Shown in pieces: positions 14,703-27,600 of a stretch of 64,000 nt of DNA. Numbering within the stretch: position 1 is the first letter of the stretch; each line of letters begins with the position of its first letter. A program made the translations under genes and the position numbers. Below the pieces are notes generated by a model, which worked only from the letters and a program-made list of their open reading frames with translations, did not search any database and had not been told where the DNA came from. This DNA is from Agelas oroides (lineage: Eukaryota > Porifera > Demospongiae > Agelasida > Agelasidae): contig OX422183.1 of assembly GCA_949130485.1 (NCBI GenBank), forward strand, positions 31,404,640 to 31,468,639. The letters are read 5' to 3'.

Positions 14703-14732
14703 TTTCACTTTTCTCTATTGTAGAAATCAAGG

Positions 14733-17700
14733 AGTTTGTGACTATCTCAGATAGCTGAGGTACATGTATTAGTGAATGACTCTAAGCAGTTTCTTGTAGA
14801 GTTTGTGACTATCTCAGCTAGCTGAGGTACATGTATTAGTGAATGACTCTAAGCAGTTTCTTGTAGAGTTTGTGACTATCTCAGCTAGCTGAGGTACATG
14901 TATTAGTGAATGACTCTAAGCAGTTTCTTGTAGAGTTTGTGACTATCTCAGCTAGCTGAGGTACATGTATTAGTGAATGACTCTAAGCAGTTTCTTGTAG
15001 AGTTTGTGACTATCTCAGCTAGCTGAGGTACATGTATTAGTGAATGACTCTAAGCAGTTTCTTGTAGAGTTTGTGACTATCTCAGCTAGCTGAGGTACAT
15101 GTATTAGTGAATGACTCTAAGCAGTTTCTCGTAGAGTTTGTGACTATCTCAGCTAGCTGAGGTACATGTATTAGTGAATGACTCTAAGCAGTTTCTTGTA
15201 GAGTTTGTGACTATCTCAGCTAGCTGAGGTACATGTATTAGTGAATGACTCTAAGTAGTTTCTCGTAGAGTTTGTGACTATCTCAGCTAGCTGAGGTACA
15301 TGTATTAGTGAATGACTCTAAGTAGTTTCTCGTAGAGTTTGTGACTATCTCAGCTAGCTGAGGTACATGTATTAGTGAATGACTCTAAGTAGTTTCTTGT
15401 AGAGTTTGTGACTATCTCAGCTAGCTGAGGTACATGTATTAGTGAATGACTCTAAGCAGTTTCTTGTAGAGTTTGTGACTATCTCAGCTAGCTGAGGTAC
15501 ATGTATTAGTGAATGACTCTAAGCAGTTTCTTGTAGAGTTTGTGACTATCTCAGCTAGCTGAGGTACATGTATTAGTGAATGACTCTAAGCAGTTTCTTG
15601 TAGAGTTTGTGACTATCTCAGCTAGCTGAGGTACATGTATTAGTGAATGACTCTAAGCAGTTTCTTGTAGAGTTTGTGACTATCTCAGCTAGCTGAGGTA
15701 CATGTATTAGTGAATGACTCTAAGCAGTTTCTTGTAGAGTTTGTGACTATCTCAGCTAGCTGAGGTACATGTATTAGTGAATGACTCTAAGCAGTTTCTT
15801 GTAGAGTTTGTGACTATCTCAGCTAGCTGAGGTACATGTATTAGTGAATGACTCTAAGCAGTTTCTTGTAGAGTTTGTGACTATCTCAGCTAGCTGAGGT
15901 ACATGTATTAGTGAATGACTCTAAGCAGTTTCTTGTAGAGTTTGTGACTATCTCAGCTAGCTGAGGTACATGTATTAGTGAATGACTCTAAGCAGTTTCT
16001 TGTAGAGTTTGTGACTATCTCAGCTAGCTGAGGTACATGTATTAGTGAATGACTCTAAGCAGTTTCTTGTAGAGTTTGTGACTATCTCAGCTAGCTGAGG
16101 TACATGTATTAGTGAATGACTCTAAGCAGTTTCTTGTAGAGTTTGTGACTATCTCAGCTAGCTGAGGTACATGTATTAGTGAATGACTCTAAGCAGTTTC
16201 TTGTAGAGTTTGTGACTATCTCAGCTAGCTGAGGTACATGTATTAGTGAATGACTCTAAGCAGTTTCTTGTAGAGTTTGTGACTATCTCAGCTAGCTGAG
16301 GTACATGTATTAGTGAATGACTCTAAGCAGTTTCTTGTAGAGTTTGTGACTATCTCAGCTAGCTGAGGTACATGTATTAGTGAATGACTCTAAGTAGTTT
16401 CTTGTAGAGTTTGTGACTATCTCAGCTAGCTGAGGTACATGTATTAGTGAATGACTCTAAGCAGTTTCTTGTAGAGTTTGTGACTATCTCAGCTAGCTGA
16501 GGTACATGTATTAGTGAATGACTCTAAGCAGTTTCTTGTAGAGTTTGTGACTATCTCAGCTAGCTGAGGTACATGTATTAGTGAATGACTCTAAGCAGTT
16601 TCTTGTAGAGTTTGTGACTATCTCAGCTAGCTGAGGTACATGTATTAGTGAATGACTCTAAGCAGTTTCTTGTAGAGTTTGTGACTATCTCAGCTAGCTG
16701 AGGTACATGTATTAGTGAATGACTCTAAGCAGTTTCTTGTAGAGTTTGTGACTATCTCAGCTAGCTGAGGTACATGTATTAGTGAATGACTCTAAGCAGT
16801 TTCTTGTAGAGTTTGTGACTATCTCAGCTAGCTGAGGTACATGTATTAGTGAATGACTCTAAGCAGTTTCTTGTAGAGTTTGTGACTATCTCAGCTAGCT
16901 GAGGTACATGTATTAGTGAATGACTCTAAGCAGTTTCTTGTAGAGTTTGTGACTATCTCAGCTAGCTGAGGTACATGTATTAGTGAATGACTCTAAGTAG
17001 TTTCTTGTAGAGTTTGTGACTATCTCAGCTAGCTGAGGTACATGTATTAGTGAATGACTCTAAGCAGTTTCTTGTAGAGTTTGTGACTATCTCAGCTAGC
17101 TGAGGTACATGTATTAGTGAATGACTCTAAGCAGTTTCTTGTAGAGTTTGTGACTATCTCAGCTAGCTGAGGTACATGTATTAGTGAATGACTCTAAGCA
17201 GTTTCTTGTAGAGTTTGTGACTATCTCAGCTAGCTGAGGTACATGTATTAGTGAATGACTCTAAGCAGTTTCTTGTAGAGTTTGTGACTATCTCAGCTAG
17301 CTGAGGTACATGTATTAGTGAATGACTCTAAGCAGTTTCTTGTAGAGTTTGTGACTATCTCAGCTAGCTGAGGTACATGTATTAGTGAATGACTCTAAGC
17401 AGTTTCTTGTAGAGTTTGTGACTATCTCAGCTAGCTGAGGTACATGTATTAGTGAATGACTCTAAGTAGTTTCTTGTAGAGTTTGTGACTATCTCAGCTA
17501 GCTGAGGTACATGTATTAGTGAATGACTCTAAGCAGTTTCTTGTAGAGTTTGTGACTATCTCAGCTAGCTGAGGTACATGTATTAGTGAATGACTCTAAG
17601 CAGTTTCTTGTAGAGTTTGTGACTATCTCAGCTAGCTGAGGTACATGTATTAGTGAATGACTCTAAGCAGTTTCTTGTAGAGTTTGTGACTATCTCAGCT

Positions 17701-18600
17701 AGCTGAGGTACATGTATTAGTGAATGACTCTAAGCAGTTTCTTGTAGAGTTTGTGACTATCTCAGCTAGCTGAGGTACATGTATTAGTGAATGACTCTAA
17801 GCAGTTTCTTGTAGAGTTTGTGACTATCTCAGCTAGCTGAGGTACATGTATTAGTGAATGACTCTAAGCAGTTTCTTGTAGAGTTTGTGACTATCTCAGC
17901 TAGCTGAGGTACATGTATTAGTGAATGACTCTAAGCAGTTTCTTGTAGAGTTTGTGACTATCTCAGCTAGCTGAGGTACATGTATTAGTGAATGACTCTA
18001 AGCAGTTTCTTGTAGAGTTTGTGACTATCTCAGCTAGCTGAGGTACATGTATTAGTGAATGACTCTAAGCAGTTTCTTGTAGAGTTTGTGACTATCTCAG
18101 CTAGCTGAGGTACATGTATTAGTGAATGACTCTAAGCAGTTTCTTGTAGAGTTTGTGACTATCTCAGCTAGCTGAGGTACATGTATTAGTGAATGACTCT
18201 AAGCAGTTTCTTGTAGAGTTTGTGACTATCTCAGCTAGCTGAGGTACATGTATTAGTGAATGACTCTAAGCAGTTTCTTGTAGAGTTTGTGACTATCTCA
18301 GCTAGCTGAGGTACATGTATTAGTGAATGACTCTAAGCAGTTTCTTGTAGAGTTTGTGACTATCTCAGCTAGCTGAGGTACATGTATTAGTGAATGACTC
18401 TAAGCAGTTTCTTGTAGAGTTTGTGACTATCTCAGCTAGCTGAGGTACATGTATTAGTGAATGACTCTAAGCAGTTTCTTGTAGAGTTTGTGACTATCTC
18501 AGCTAGCTGAGGTACATGTATTAGTGAATGACTCTAAGCAGTTTCTCGTAGAGTTTGTGACTATCTCAGCTAGCTGAGGTACAGGTATTAGTGAATGACT
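14733..18600. repeat. Giant 67-bp minisatellite array, about 57.7 copies
   Basis: Each unit starts AGTTTGTGACTATCTCAGCT and continues AGCTGAGGTACATGTATTAG, TGAATGACTCTAAGCAG, TTTCTTGTAG. From the first unit (14733) to the last, partial one (18552) the distance is 3819 bp, exactly 57 x 67, so there is no net length change. Visible variation is a few point changes (AAGTAG for AAGCAG, CTCGTAG for CTTGTAG, one CAGATAG in the first unit, ACAGG in the last). The unit holds the perfect 14-bp palindrome CTCAGCTAGCTGAG. It forms the immediate 3' flank of GPR89 and supplies its stop codon. Confidence 0.98.
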
Positions 18601-21600
18601 CATGCTGAATGTGAACGCACGAGGAATATGACATCAAACCACCGGTGGTAGAAACTGAAGTCCAATTCTCCTAAAACTCTTGTGATGATCAACCTAAAGG
18701 ATTCATTGAAGATGACAGGAGTTTGTGAGCACAGAGTGTACCATGACAGCAGTGACATGACATAGAAATGTTGTAGTAAGAAAAAGTATAAAACCTAAAC
18801 GAATAACTTCCAAATGGATGGATGTCATTCATGTGTACCAGATGTTCCTGCTCTGTTTTTGCATGCTGGATAGTGAAAAGGGCTGGGAACAAGCCTTTAC
18901 TAAATCTATAATCACTCAAAGAACTTGAACAAAGGCAGGCCTAGATGTTATGCAAAGTCACCCACTGTGCAGCATGTGTTTTGGCCAATACCAGGCCTCA
19001 TCATGCAGCTGCACTGGAATGACTGGAAGATGGGGTCATTCAGTGGTTCACTGTGTGTGACGTGTGTACAATATATAATTGGTCTTATAGAGTGTGACCT
19101 ACCGGTAGTCTTCAGGCATGTTCATTCTCATAAGCAGCACAGAAGATATAAAATACATACCCTAGAAACAAACACACGACTAGTATAAACTAGAAAACAT
19201 ATTTTACCCAATCCCGACGCCACTATTATGTGGTTAGCCTCGTTCCCAGGCTCTCCTGCTCCAAGCTTTCACCACTTTCATACTGTCAGTAATGAAAGCT
19301 GGCAGCAGGAGATACTTCAAGCATTGAAAGCCGGTGGCGGAGGATTCTGCAAGCATTGAAAGCCGGTGGCGGAGGATTCTGCAAGCATTGAAAGCCAGTG
19401 GCGGAGGATTCTGCAAGCATTGAAAGCCGGTGGCGGAGGATTCTGCAAGCATTGAAAGCCGGTGGCGGAGGATTCTGCAAGCATTGAAAGCCGGTGGCAG
19501 AGGATTCTGCAAGCATTGAAAGCCGGTGGCGGAGGATTCTGCAAGCATTGAAAACCGGTGGCGGAGGATTCTGCAAGCATTGAAAGCCGGTGGCAGAGGA
19601 TTCTGCAAGCATTGAAAGCCGGTGGCGGAGGATTCTGCAAGCATTGAAAGCCGGTGGCGGAGGATTCTGCAAGCATTGAAAGCCGGTGGCGGAGGATTCT
19701 GCAAGCATTGAAAGCCGGTGGCGGAGGATTCTGCAAGCATTGAAAGCCGGTGGCGGAGGATTCTGCAAGCATTGAAAGCCAGTGGCGGGAGATATTTCAA
19801 GTGATGAAAGCTGGTGGCGGGAGATTCTGCAAGCGATGAAAAGTGGCAGCAGGAGAGTCTGGGAACAAGGCTAATATGTAGTATGAAAAACCTTCCTAGA
19901 TTAGAATATCACGATTGTATGACTATAATCCTAGCTCCCTACAGTGCTACATTAACCAAAGGTACTACTGAGAATAACAATTGTCATCTTTTTGTCTGTA
20001 GACGTAGTTATCATGCACTGCTTGAAGATGGGGTACTAAAATGGAACAGTTACTAGCTCAGTGTTGCTTTAACCAAAGGTACTACGGTTTAAGCCTAAGA
20101 ATAACAACTGTCATATTCTCTTATCTGTACATTGGAGTTATCATACACTGCTTGAAGATACTGAAATGGAAATGGTACTGCTGGAAATACGGACTAGTAT
20201 TAGTGTTGTTTTAGTTAACTATAACTTACTACAGTATGGCCCTATATTTTTAGTTAGTCAAACTATAACTACCTAAAATTATTGGCTAAACTGGAAGCTA
20301 TAACTAAACTAAACATCCAAGAACATCCAAGAAGAAACCATAACTATACTAAAACAAAAAAACTACCTTTTTTCACTGATAACTGTAACTAAATACCTTT
20401 TGGTAAGGGGTTTCGGAGTTTTAGTTATTGAAACCATAGCTAACTAAAAAAAAATTGCAAAATTGAGAAACTATAACTAACTAAAAAAATGATAAAATTT
20501 ACTAGTATTTTCTAAATCTATAACTAAACTAAAACAAGACTAACCAGTATATGTGGATATTTTAAGGCCTCACCATAATTTCTGCTAGGAAGAGCACAAT
20601 GACAGTGGAAGATTTAGTACTTGCAATGGCGTAGAAAAACTAGAGAAAGAGTGCAGAACATTCAGGTCGCTTGGAGCATCTTGGGATGCAAAATAGATAT
20701 GAATGAAGACAAAGATTGTATAGGTGGGGGTACCTTAGTGAAGGTGATGAGCAGTCCTCTGATGGACGTCACCACAATGATACCAACAAGAAAGAAAGAG
20801 ACATGTTGGCCCCAGAACTCTACCTGCAGTGAGGAAGGACAACTTGGTTATAAGTCACAAGTGCAATTCAATGTGGTTTTGAGCTATGTCTCTCTTCTCC
20901 CACGCGGCCTGGGTATAAGGCTAAATGTTGGTCCCACCCTGATCACCCTAATCACCATGATCCCGCTAATCCCACTGATTATCCTGATTACCGTGATCCC
21001 ACTGATTACCTGGATCACTCTGATCACCTGGATCCCACTGATTACCTGGATCACTCTGATCACCTGGATCCCACTGATCACCTGGATCACTCTGATCCCA
21101 CTGATTACCATGATCACTCTGATCACCTGGATCACTCTGATCCCACTGATTACCCTGATCACTCTGATCACCATGATCCCGCTAATCCTACTGATTATCC
21201 TGATTACCCTGATCACTTTGATCACCTGGATCACTTTGATCCCACTAATCACAATGATCACCCTAATCACCCCACCATGGTACGATGGGCACAACACCTT
21301 ACATCAACTTGTATCCCAAGCCAGTCCACTGTGATCGACAATCCTCGCGTCACTGGATCTGCAGACAGAACAGGCAACACTAACACATCTATATAGCTAT
21401 GCCTCCAAGTGTTACAGTAGACTCGCTGAGTTGGTCTTAGGGTATCCAGCTTCCTTCACGTGCAGTATTAAAGTGTGTGCAATGGAGGTTAGTTTCTGTT
21501 AGCCTCGTTCTCAGGACTTCACCACCGTCCAGCTTTTTATCGCTTTCAGTATGCAAAAATGGAGGGGGGACTTAGTTAGCCCCGTTTCCAGGCCTTCCCT

Positions 21601-24600
21601 GCTTCCAGTTTTTGATAGCTTGCTTTTCAGTACTGCAAGCGATGGGAAAGCTGGGTGGGGCCTGGGAACAAGGCTGAAAGATACATATGTACATGTATCA
21701 TGGTTAGGGCCATGAATCTATTTAGGAGCGTAAGAATGGAACTTTAACAACATGGAGTGTTGAAGACAGCATGTTAAACTACAACTGTCACAGTTTGACT
21801 CACCAACTTTTCCAACTCGGTCAAAAATAATATTGATGGTGCACTGCGGAACATGAAAGAAACAGTGAATGCAGTCGCATGCCCAGCCCACACATGGTTC
21901 CAGACAAGAAATGCTCTGGTGAACAAAGTCAAATTTCTTGGGCCTATTCCCAAAATGTGGTAAGGACCAATGAGAATGAGATATTGTCCCTTATAGTATA
22001 TAGTAAAATTTTGCCTCTCTACCCAGGTATCCAAACATTTGCAGGTGCAGTGCCCAATGTTTTTAACATTGCTAGGTCGCAAAGCACACATTAGCCCAAG
22101 AAATTTGACTTCTTGTGAGAAGGTGGAGTCTGGTACACTGTACATTACCACAAATGAGGGCAAAGTTCATATGCACTGTGTACCATATCTGTGAGCTAGC
22201 TTGCCCATAATGAAGGTCAGTGATACAGTGCTTTCAATTGAACGACGCAACAAAATAATGATAGATTGCTACTTGGGACTGCCACACACATGAACATGTA
22301 TATATGCAGACTCTATTCATGAAGAGTATAGAGCACGACTAACTGGACCCGACTCACAATAAAAATCTTGTAGATGCAGTAGATGGAAAAGAAGTGTCCA
22401 ATCAGGTCAAAGTATCTTCCTTTCAGCGTCTTTGAGTACGCCATCCTCTCCTACAACCACAACATAAGAGAAAAGGTCGTTGTTAGTGTTGTCCTAGACG
22501 ATTTTCACTGTAAATTTTTGGTCTGTTAGCTTTAAAGAGTGTCTTGGAAATAGTTTGGGAGTCTGGTTGGGAATGGTCTGAGAATCTGATTGGGAATAGT
22601 TTGACAATCAGGTCGGGAATGGTCTGAGAATCTGATTGGGAATAGTTTGGGAATCAGGTTGGGAATGGTTTGGGAATCAGGTTGGGAATGGTCTGAGAAT
22701 CTGATTGGGAATAGTTTGACAATCAGGTCGGGAATGGTCTGAGAATCTGATTGGGAATAGTTTGGGAATCAGGTTGGGAATGGTTTGGGAATCAGGTTGG
22801 GAATGGTCTGAGAATCTGATTGGGAATAGTTTGGGAATTAGGTTGGGAATGGTCTGAGAATCTGATTGGGAATAGTTTGACAATCAGGTCGGGAATGGTC
22901 TGAGAATCTGATTGGGAATAGTTTGGGAATTAGGTTGGGAATGGTCTGAGAATCTGATTGGGAATAGTTTGGGAATTAGGTTGGGAATGGTCTGAGAATC
23001 TGATTGGGAATGAGAGTACATGTGTCATGCCCTCTTGAGCTGTCAAAAGCTCACGAGAGAAAGTGTATCAGCAGGGATGAAGATGTGATCACACGACCTT
23101 TTGTACCTTGATGGCATGCATCTCAACACTCTCCACGAACAGCTGTCGACTCAGTTCCTCCAGCGCCCCCACCTCCTTCTGTAGAGCACCAATGTCTGCA
23201 CACCAGTCAAGAAACGCGATCAGCAGACATAAGTTCCCCCAGTTTAGAATAAAGTTGTTGTAAGGGTCTTGAAAGTACACATACCTATTTTATGTTACAC
23301 AACAGTTGTCAAACCAAAATGCAGTGCTGTTTCAGCATACTGAAAATGAATGCAGAAATTAGTGGTTGCACTGAAGTACATGCCGCTTCATCAGCAGATT
23401 AGTAAAAGCAAATGAAAAATTTGTCAAACCTCACTAGCAAGGCCAAGGGAGGTGGCAGAGCCTCAGTCTCATTCCCAGATTCCCAGGAGAGTCTGGGAAT
23501 GAGACTGGTGCCAGAGAAAGGATACTTTCAGTTGTTCCTGCCATCTTTCCACTGAAGATGCTCCACACGCGCATCATACTGCTCTGCTTCGCACTCGGTT
23601 GGTCCGCCTGGAACTGAAGACTGGGACAAGGGAAGCACAACACTGAACCAGGCTCTTAGCCCTGGTGAGTGTTTGTGGTTTCTTGGGGGTCGTTCTTACC
23701 TCTGTCTCTCTGCGACTGCTATCCTGCGGAGGAAAAGAGCAACACTACATACAGTCTTAATTCACATGATCTTTAACCCTGCTACTAAACTTGAGCCGTA
23801 ATCTTGGTGTACAGGTTGCACGTTGTTAAGTGCATATGCTTACATCTCCACAGGAAATGAGCACCTAACAGCAAGGTGCATTCAGTGCGTGCTTTATTTA
23901 GAATTACGCACTAACCACACACAAACTAGCACTTACATGTAATAGCGAGTATATACTTATAAGCGAAATGCGCTTACATGTAACATTGCGTGAGTACGGT
24001 ATATCAATGGCAATATATTCAGGAAATCCCCACAGGCAAGCGTTTATACAGCACTGTCTGATTCAACACACACTAGGAGTATTTTCCATTCACTACTGTT
24101 TTTGTTTTCCTTCATACATGGGTACATGCAGGGTTCTCGCTAGGCCTTTAGCGGATGGTTTTGCACCATTTGGTTAATTGCAGCACCGTTTGGATGTGGT
24201 AAATTTAGGTAAGAGCACCATTTGGATCACTTCATAAACCCTGCCCAAAGCAGTAACTATCCTGGCTTCCCACTTAACATTTCAATAGCTGTGTGCAGAG
24301 AGGGTGTTTCAAACCTACCTATTGTACTATGCACCATTTGGAAGTAGATTTCTAGCGAGAACCCTGGGTACATGATTTCAAATGAGCTGTGTAGCAAGTC
24401 TAATGTCTCTACTTACAGTACCACATCTGACTGTAAAAAATGACTCATAACTTAGTCCATGCATTACCGCATCTGACTGTTTATACTTCTGAATAATGCC
24501 CACTTTAGTCGACGGTTACGAACCTCTTTTTTTTGGAGACGATCATGTCCATGGTTTGCATCAGCCTTCTCTCCTGGCTCTGAATATCATTGTCTGACAC

Positions 24601-27600
24601 ATGCCTACAAACAGTAGCATACCAGTAATCTAGCCCCGATCTACGTAATAGATAATGCATGGTAGCATACCAGTAATCTACTACCATCTAACCCATGCTG
24701 CCATACCGTAGGAACAATAACGTATGCCCTCACTTGAGGAAGTACGTCATGTATGTGTAAGGGGCGTTGACTGCACCGAACCCAGAGAGGATCGCCATGA
24801 GCGTCACGCCAATAACACCCACACGACTGATGGGCTGCGCAATGGAAAATATCCCTGCAGTTTGGAAGAGTGAAGTATATCAACTATTACCTCCTCCCCT
24901 CATTCCTCCCTCCGCCCTCTTTCCGTCTCACTCCTCCCTCCCCCCTCTTTCCGTCTCACTCCTCCCCCCCCTCTTTCCGTCTCACTCCTCCCTCCCCCCT
25001 CTTTCCGTCTCACTCCTCCCTCCCCCCTCTTTCCGTCTCACTCCTCCCCCCCTCTTTCCGTCTCACTCCTCCCTCCCCCCTCTTTCCGTCTCACTCCTCC
25101 CTCCCCCCTCTTTCCGTCTCACTCCTCCCTCCCCCCTCTTTCCGTCTCACTCCTCCCTCCCCCCTCTTTCCTTCTCACTCCTCCCTCCGCCCTCTTTCCG
25201 TCTCACTCCTCATTCCCTCCTCTTTCCTTCTCACTCCTCCCTCCGCCCTCTTTCCGTCTCACTCCTCCCTCCCCCCTCTTTCCGTCTCACTCCTCCCACC
25301 CCCCTCTTTCCGTCTCACTCCTCCCACCCCCCTCTTTCCGTCTCACTCCTCCCTTCCCCCTCTTTCCGTCTCACTCCTCATTCCCCCCTCTTTCCTTCTC
25401 ACTCCTCCCTCCGCCCTCTTTCCATCTCACTCCTCATTCCCCCCTCTTTCCGTCTCACTCCTCCCACCCCCCTCTTTCCGTCTCACTCCTCCCTCCACCC
25501 TCTTCATCTCACTCATCCTCGTTTCAATCATCCACATTCCTCTCCCCCTTCTCTTCTTACCATTCCCATCCTCCCTCCCACGTACCCACCTCCCCACCCT
25601 TCAACCCTCCAGCTGACATACATCACATAACATGCCTTGCTTTCAAGATGGGGGAAAGGGTCATTCACATCTCCTCTACCCTTCTCCCCCATTCCTCTCA
25701 CATACCATGTTTAGCACTCAGGATGGGGAAAGGGTCACCCAGTTTCCAGAAGAAGTATAGGAACACCAGCCAGATGACTATGGCGAAAAACCGCACCATT
25801 CGACGACGCTGCACTGCAGAGAGAGAAAGAGAGAGAGAGAAGAGAACATACATGATTGTAACACAAATCAGAAATGGAACAGTCTTATATACAGACACAT
25901 CCTTGGCTCATCTGTTGCCTGACCTCCCACCTCTTGACTTCCATCCCCCCTCCATTCTCACTCCTCTCCATCTTTTTTCCACTCTCCATTCTCCCCTCCC
26001 TCTTCCCCTCCTTCCATTCTTCCACTCCCTCCCTTCTCTTCCCCCCCCCCCCCCCCTCCACACACACGTGGTTTCAACTTGTGAAAGCCTGTACTGTCTG
26101 AGCATGAGCAACTGTAACTGAATGAGTAGGCAAAAACTGACAGAAGTGATACATAATCACTTCTTTCTGATGAGATTCATCTAAGATGAATCTCATCAGG
26201 CCGCCATTGGGTGGGCTCCCAGATGGGGCACAGCAAACCATGCCAGTGCCCTGGCTGGCACCAACAGCCATACGGTCGTTAGTTTGACACTGACATGACC
26301 CACCACAGTAGTGGAGGGTAAGCACTGCATCTCTCTCTCTCCCTCCCTCCTTCTCTCCCTCTCCCCCACACTCACCTATCCTGATGGTATTGACTAACTG
26401 TTGAGCAATGTAGAGCGGTATGACACAAATGAGCATCACCAACATACAATAGAGATTCAGCTGCCAGTGGAAGTAGCGAGAGCTGCAGATATCAAAGAAA
26501 GATGTATCAGTCCTGAATAGGAACTGAATATTATTCCAATGTGTCTTCCAATCAGCCTCATTCCCAGGCCTTCCCACCGTCCAGTTTTTGATCGCTTACA
26601 GTATGCAAAAATGGAGGGGGAAGGTCTGGGAACATTATCATGTGGGTGAGGTCCATATCAACCTGTATAGGTAGACAGAGGAGGGGAGAATTAGCCTCGT
26701 TCCCAGGCCCTGCGCGTTCGTCGCTTGCAGTACGAGATTCGCGCAGAATTTCGTACTGCAAGCGACAAATGCGCAGGTCCTGGGAACGAGGCTAGGGGAG
26801 AATCCCCCAATCAAAAGAGCGAATTCTGCACACACTGCTTAGCTTTGTGAACATTCGGGAACCAGTACTTGAGCACTGCAATAAAAGGCCCCAAGTGTGT
26901 TCTTTCAGTTGCCTCCCTCCATCTGTCTACCTGGGTAGACACTGACGTCATTCATGTGATAAATACTCCCAGGCCTTAGCCTCGTTCCCAGGTCCCACCC
27001 AGCTTTCCGTCACTTGCAGTACGGAAAAGCGGGAGAGGGTAACCCTCTCCCGCTTAATCGTACTGCAAGCGACGGAAAGCTGGGCGGGGCCTGGGAACGA
27101 GGCTACCCAGGCCTCCTGTTTATTGGAAGTGATTAAAAACTGAACAGTGGGAAGGCCAGGGAATGAGGCTACGTTCTGATCACATCATGATGTTTGAAGC
27201 ACTGTATGCTGAACTATCGCTCAGGGTGAGGCTCATAGCCTCGTTCCCAGACCCCGCCCAGCTTTCCGTCGCTTGTAGTACGGAAAAGCGGGAGAGGGCC
27301 TGGTATCTTTTCTCATGTGAGTGATGTCAGGATAGAAAGGATGGTAGAAAGGCTTTAATTGTGCGTGGGCGCACTGGGCCCAGAACAGCAAAAAGAGCCA
27401 AGGTATATACCAGGTAACTTACCACACGTATCTAGCTAGCGGGAGGCGACTGTCTTACACACCAAGCGTTGAGCGTGTAATCGGTTGAACAATACGCCAT
27501 TTTCCGATTACGTCATGCTCACGTGAGAAAAGATACCAGGCTCTCTCCGCTTTTTCATACTGCAAGCAACGGAAAGCTGGGCGGGGCCTGGGAACGAGGC

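Noticed and set aside
14733-18600. CRISPR array
   Set aside because: Units are contiguous and identical, without variable spacers, and the DNA is animal-type.
19234-19800. 188-aa repetitive frame and its two companions
   Set aside because: A 32-bp repeat gives three open frames in turn; it lies inside a foldback element in an intron.
20621-21334. 237-aa Ile/Thr-rich open frame
   Set aside because: It is the translation of the GATCAC minisatellite in a GPR89 intron; both strands are open, and its ends overlap true exons on the other strand.
24767-25630. 287-aa Pro/Ser-rich open frame
   Set aside because: Product of the 28-bp polypyrimidine repeat; the true exon (24734-24854) is on the minus strand.
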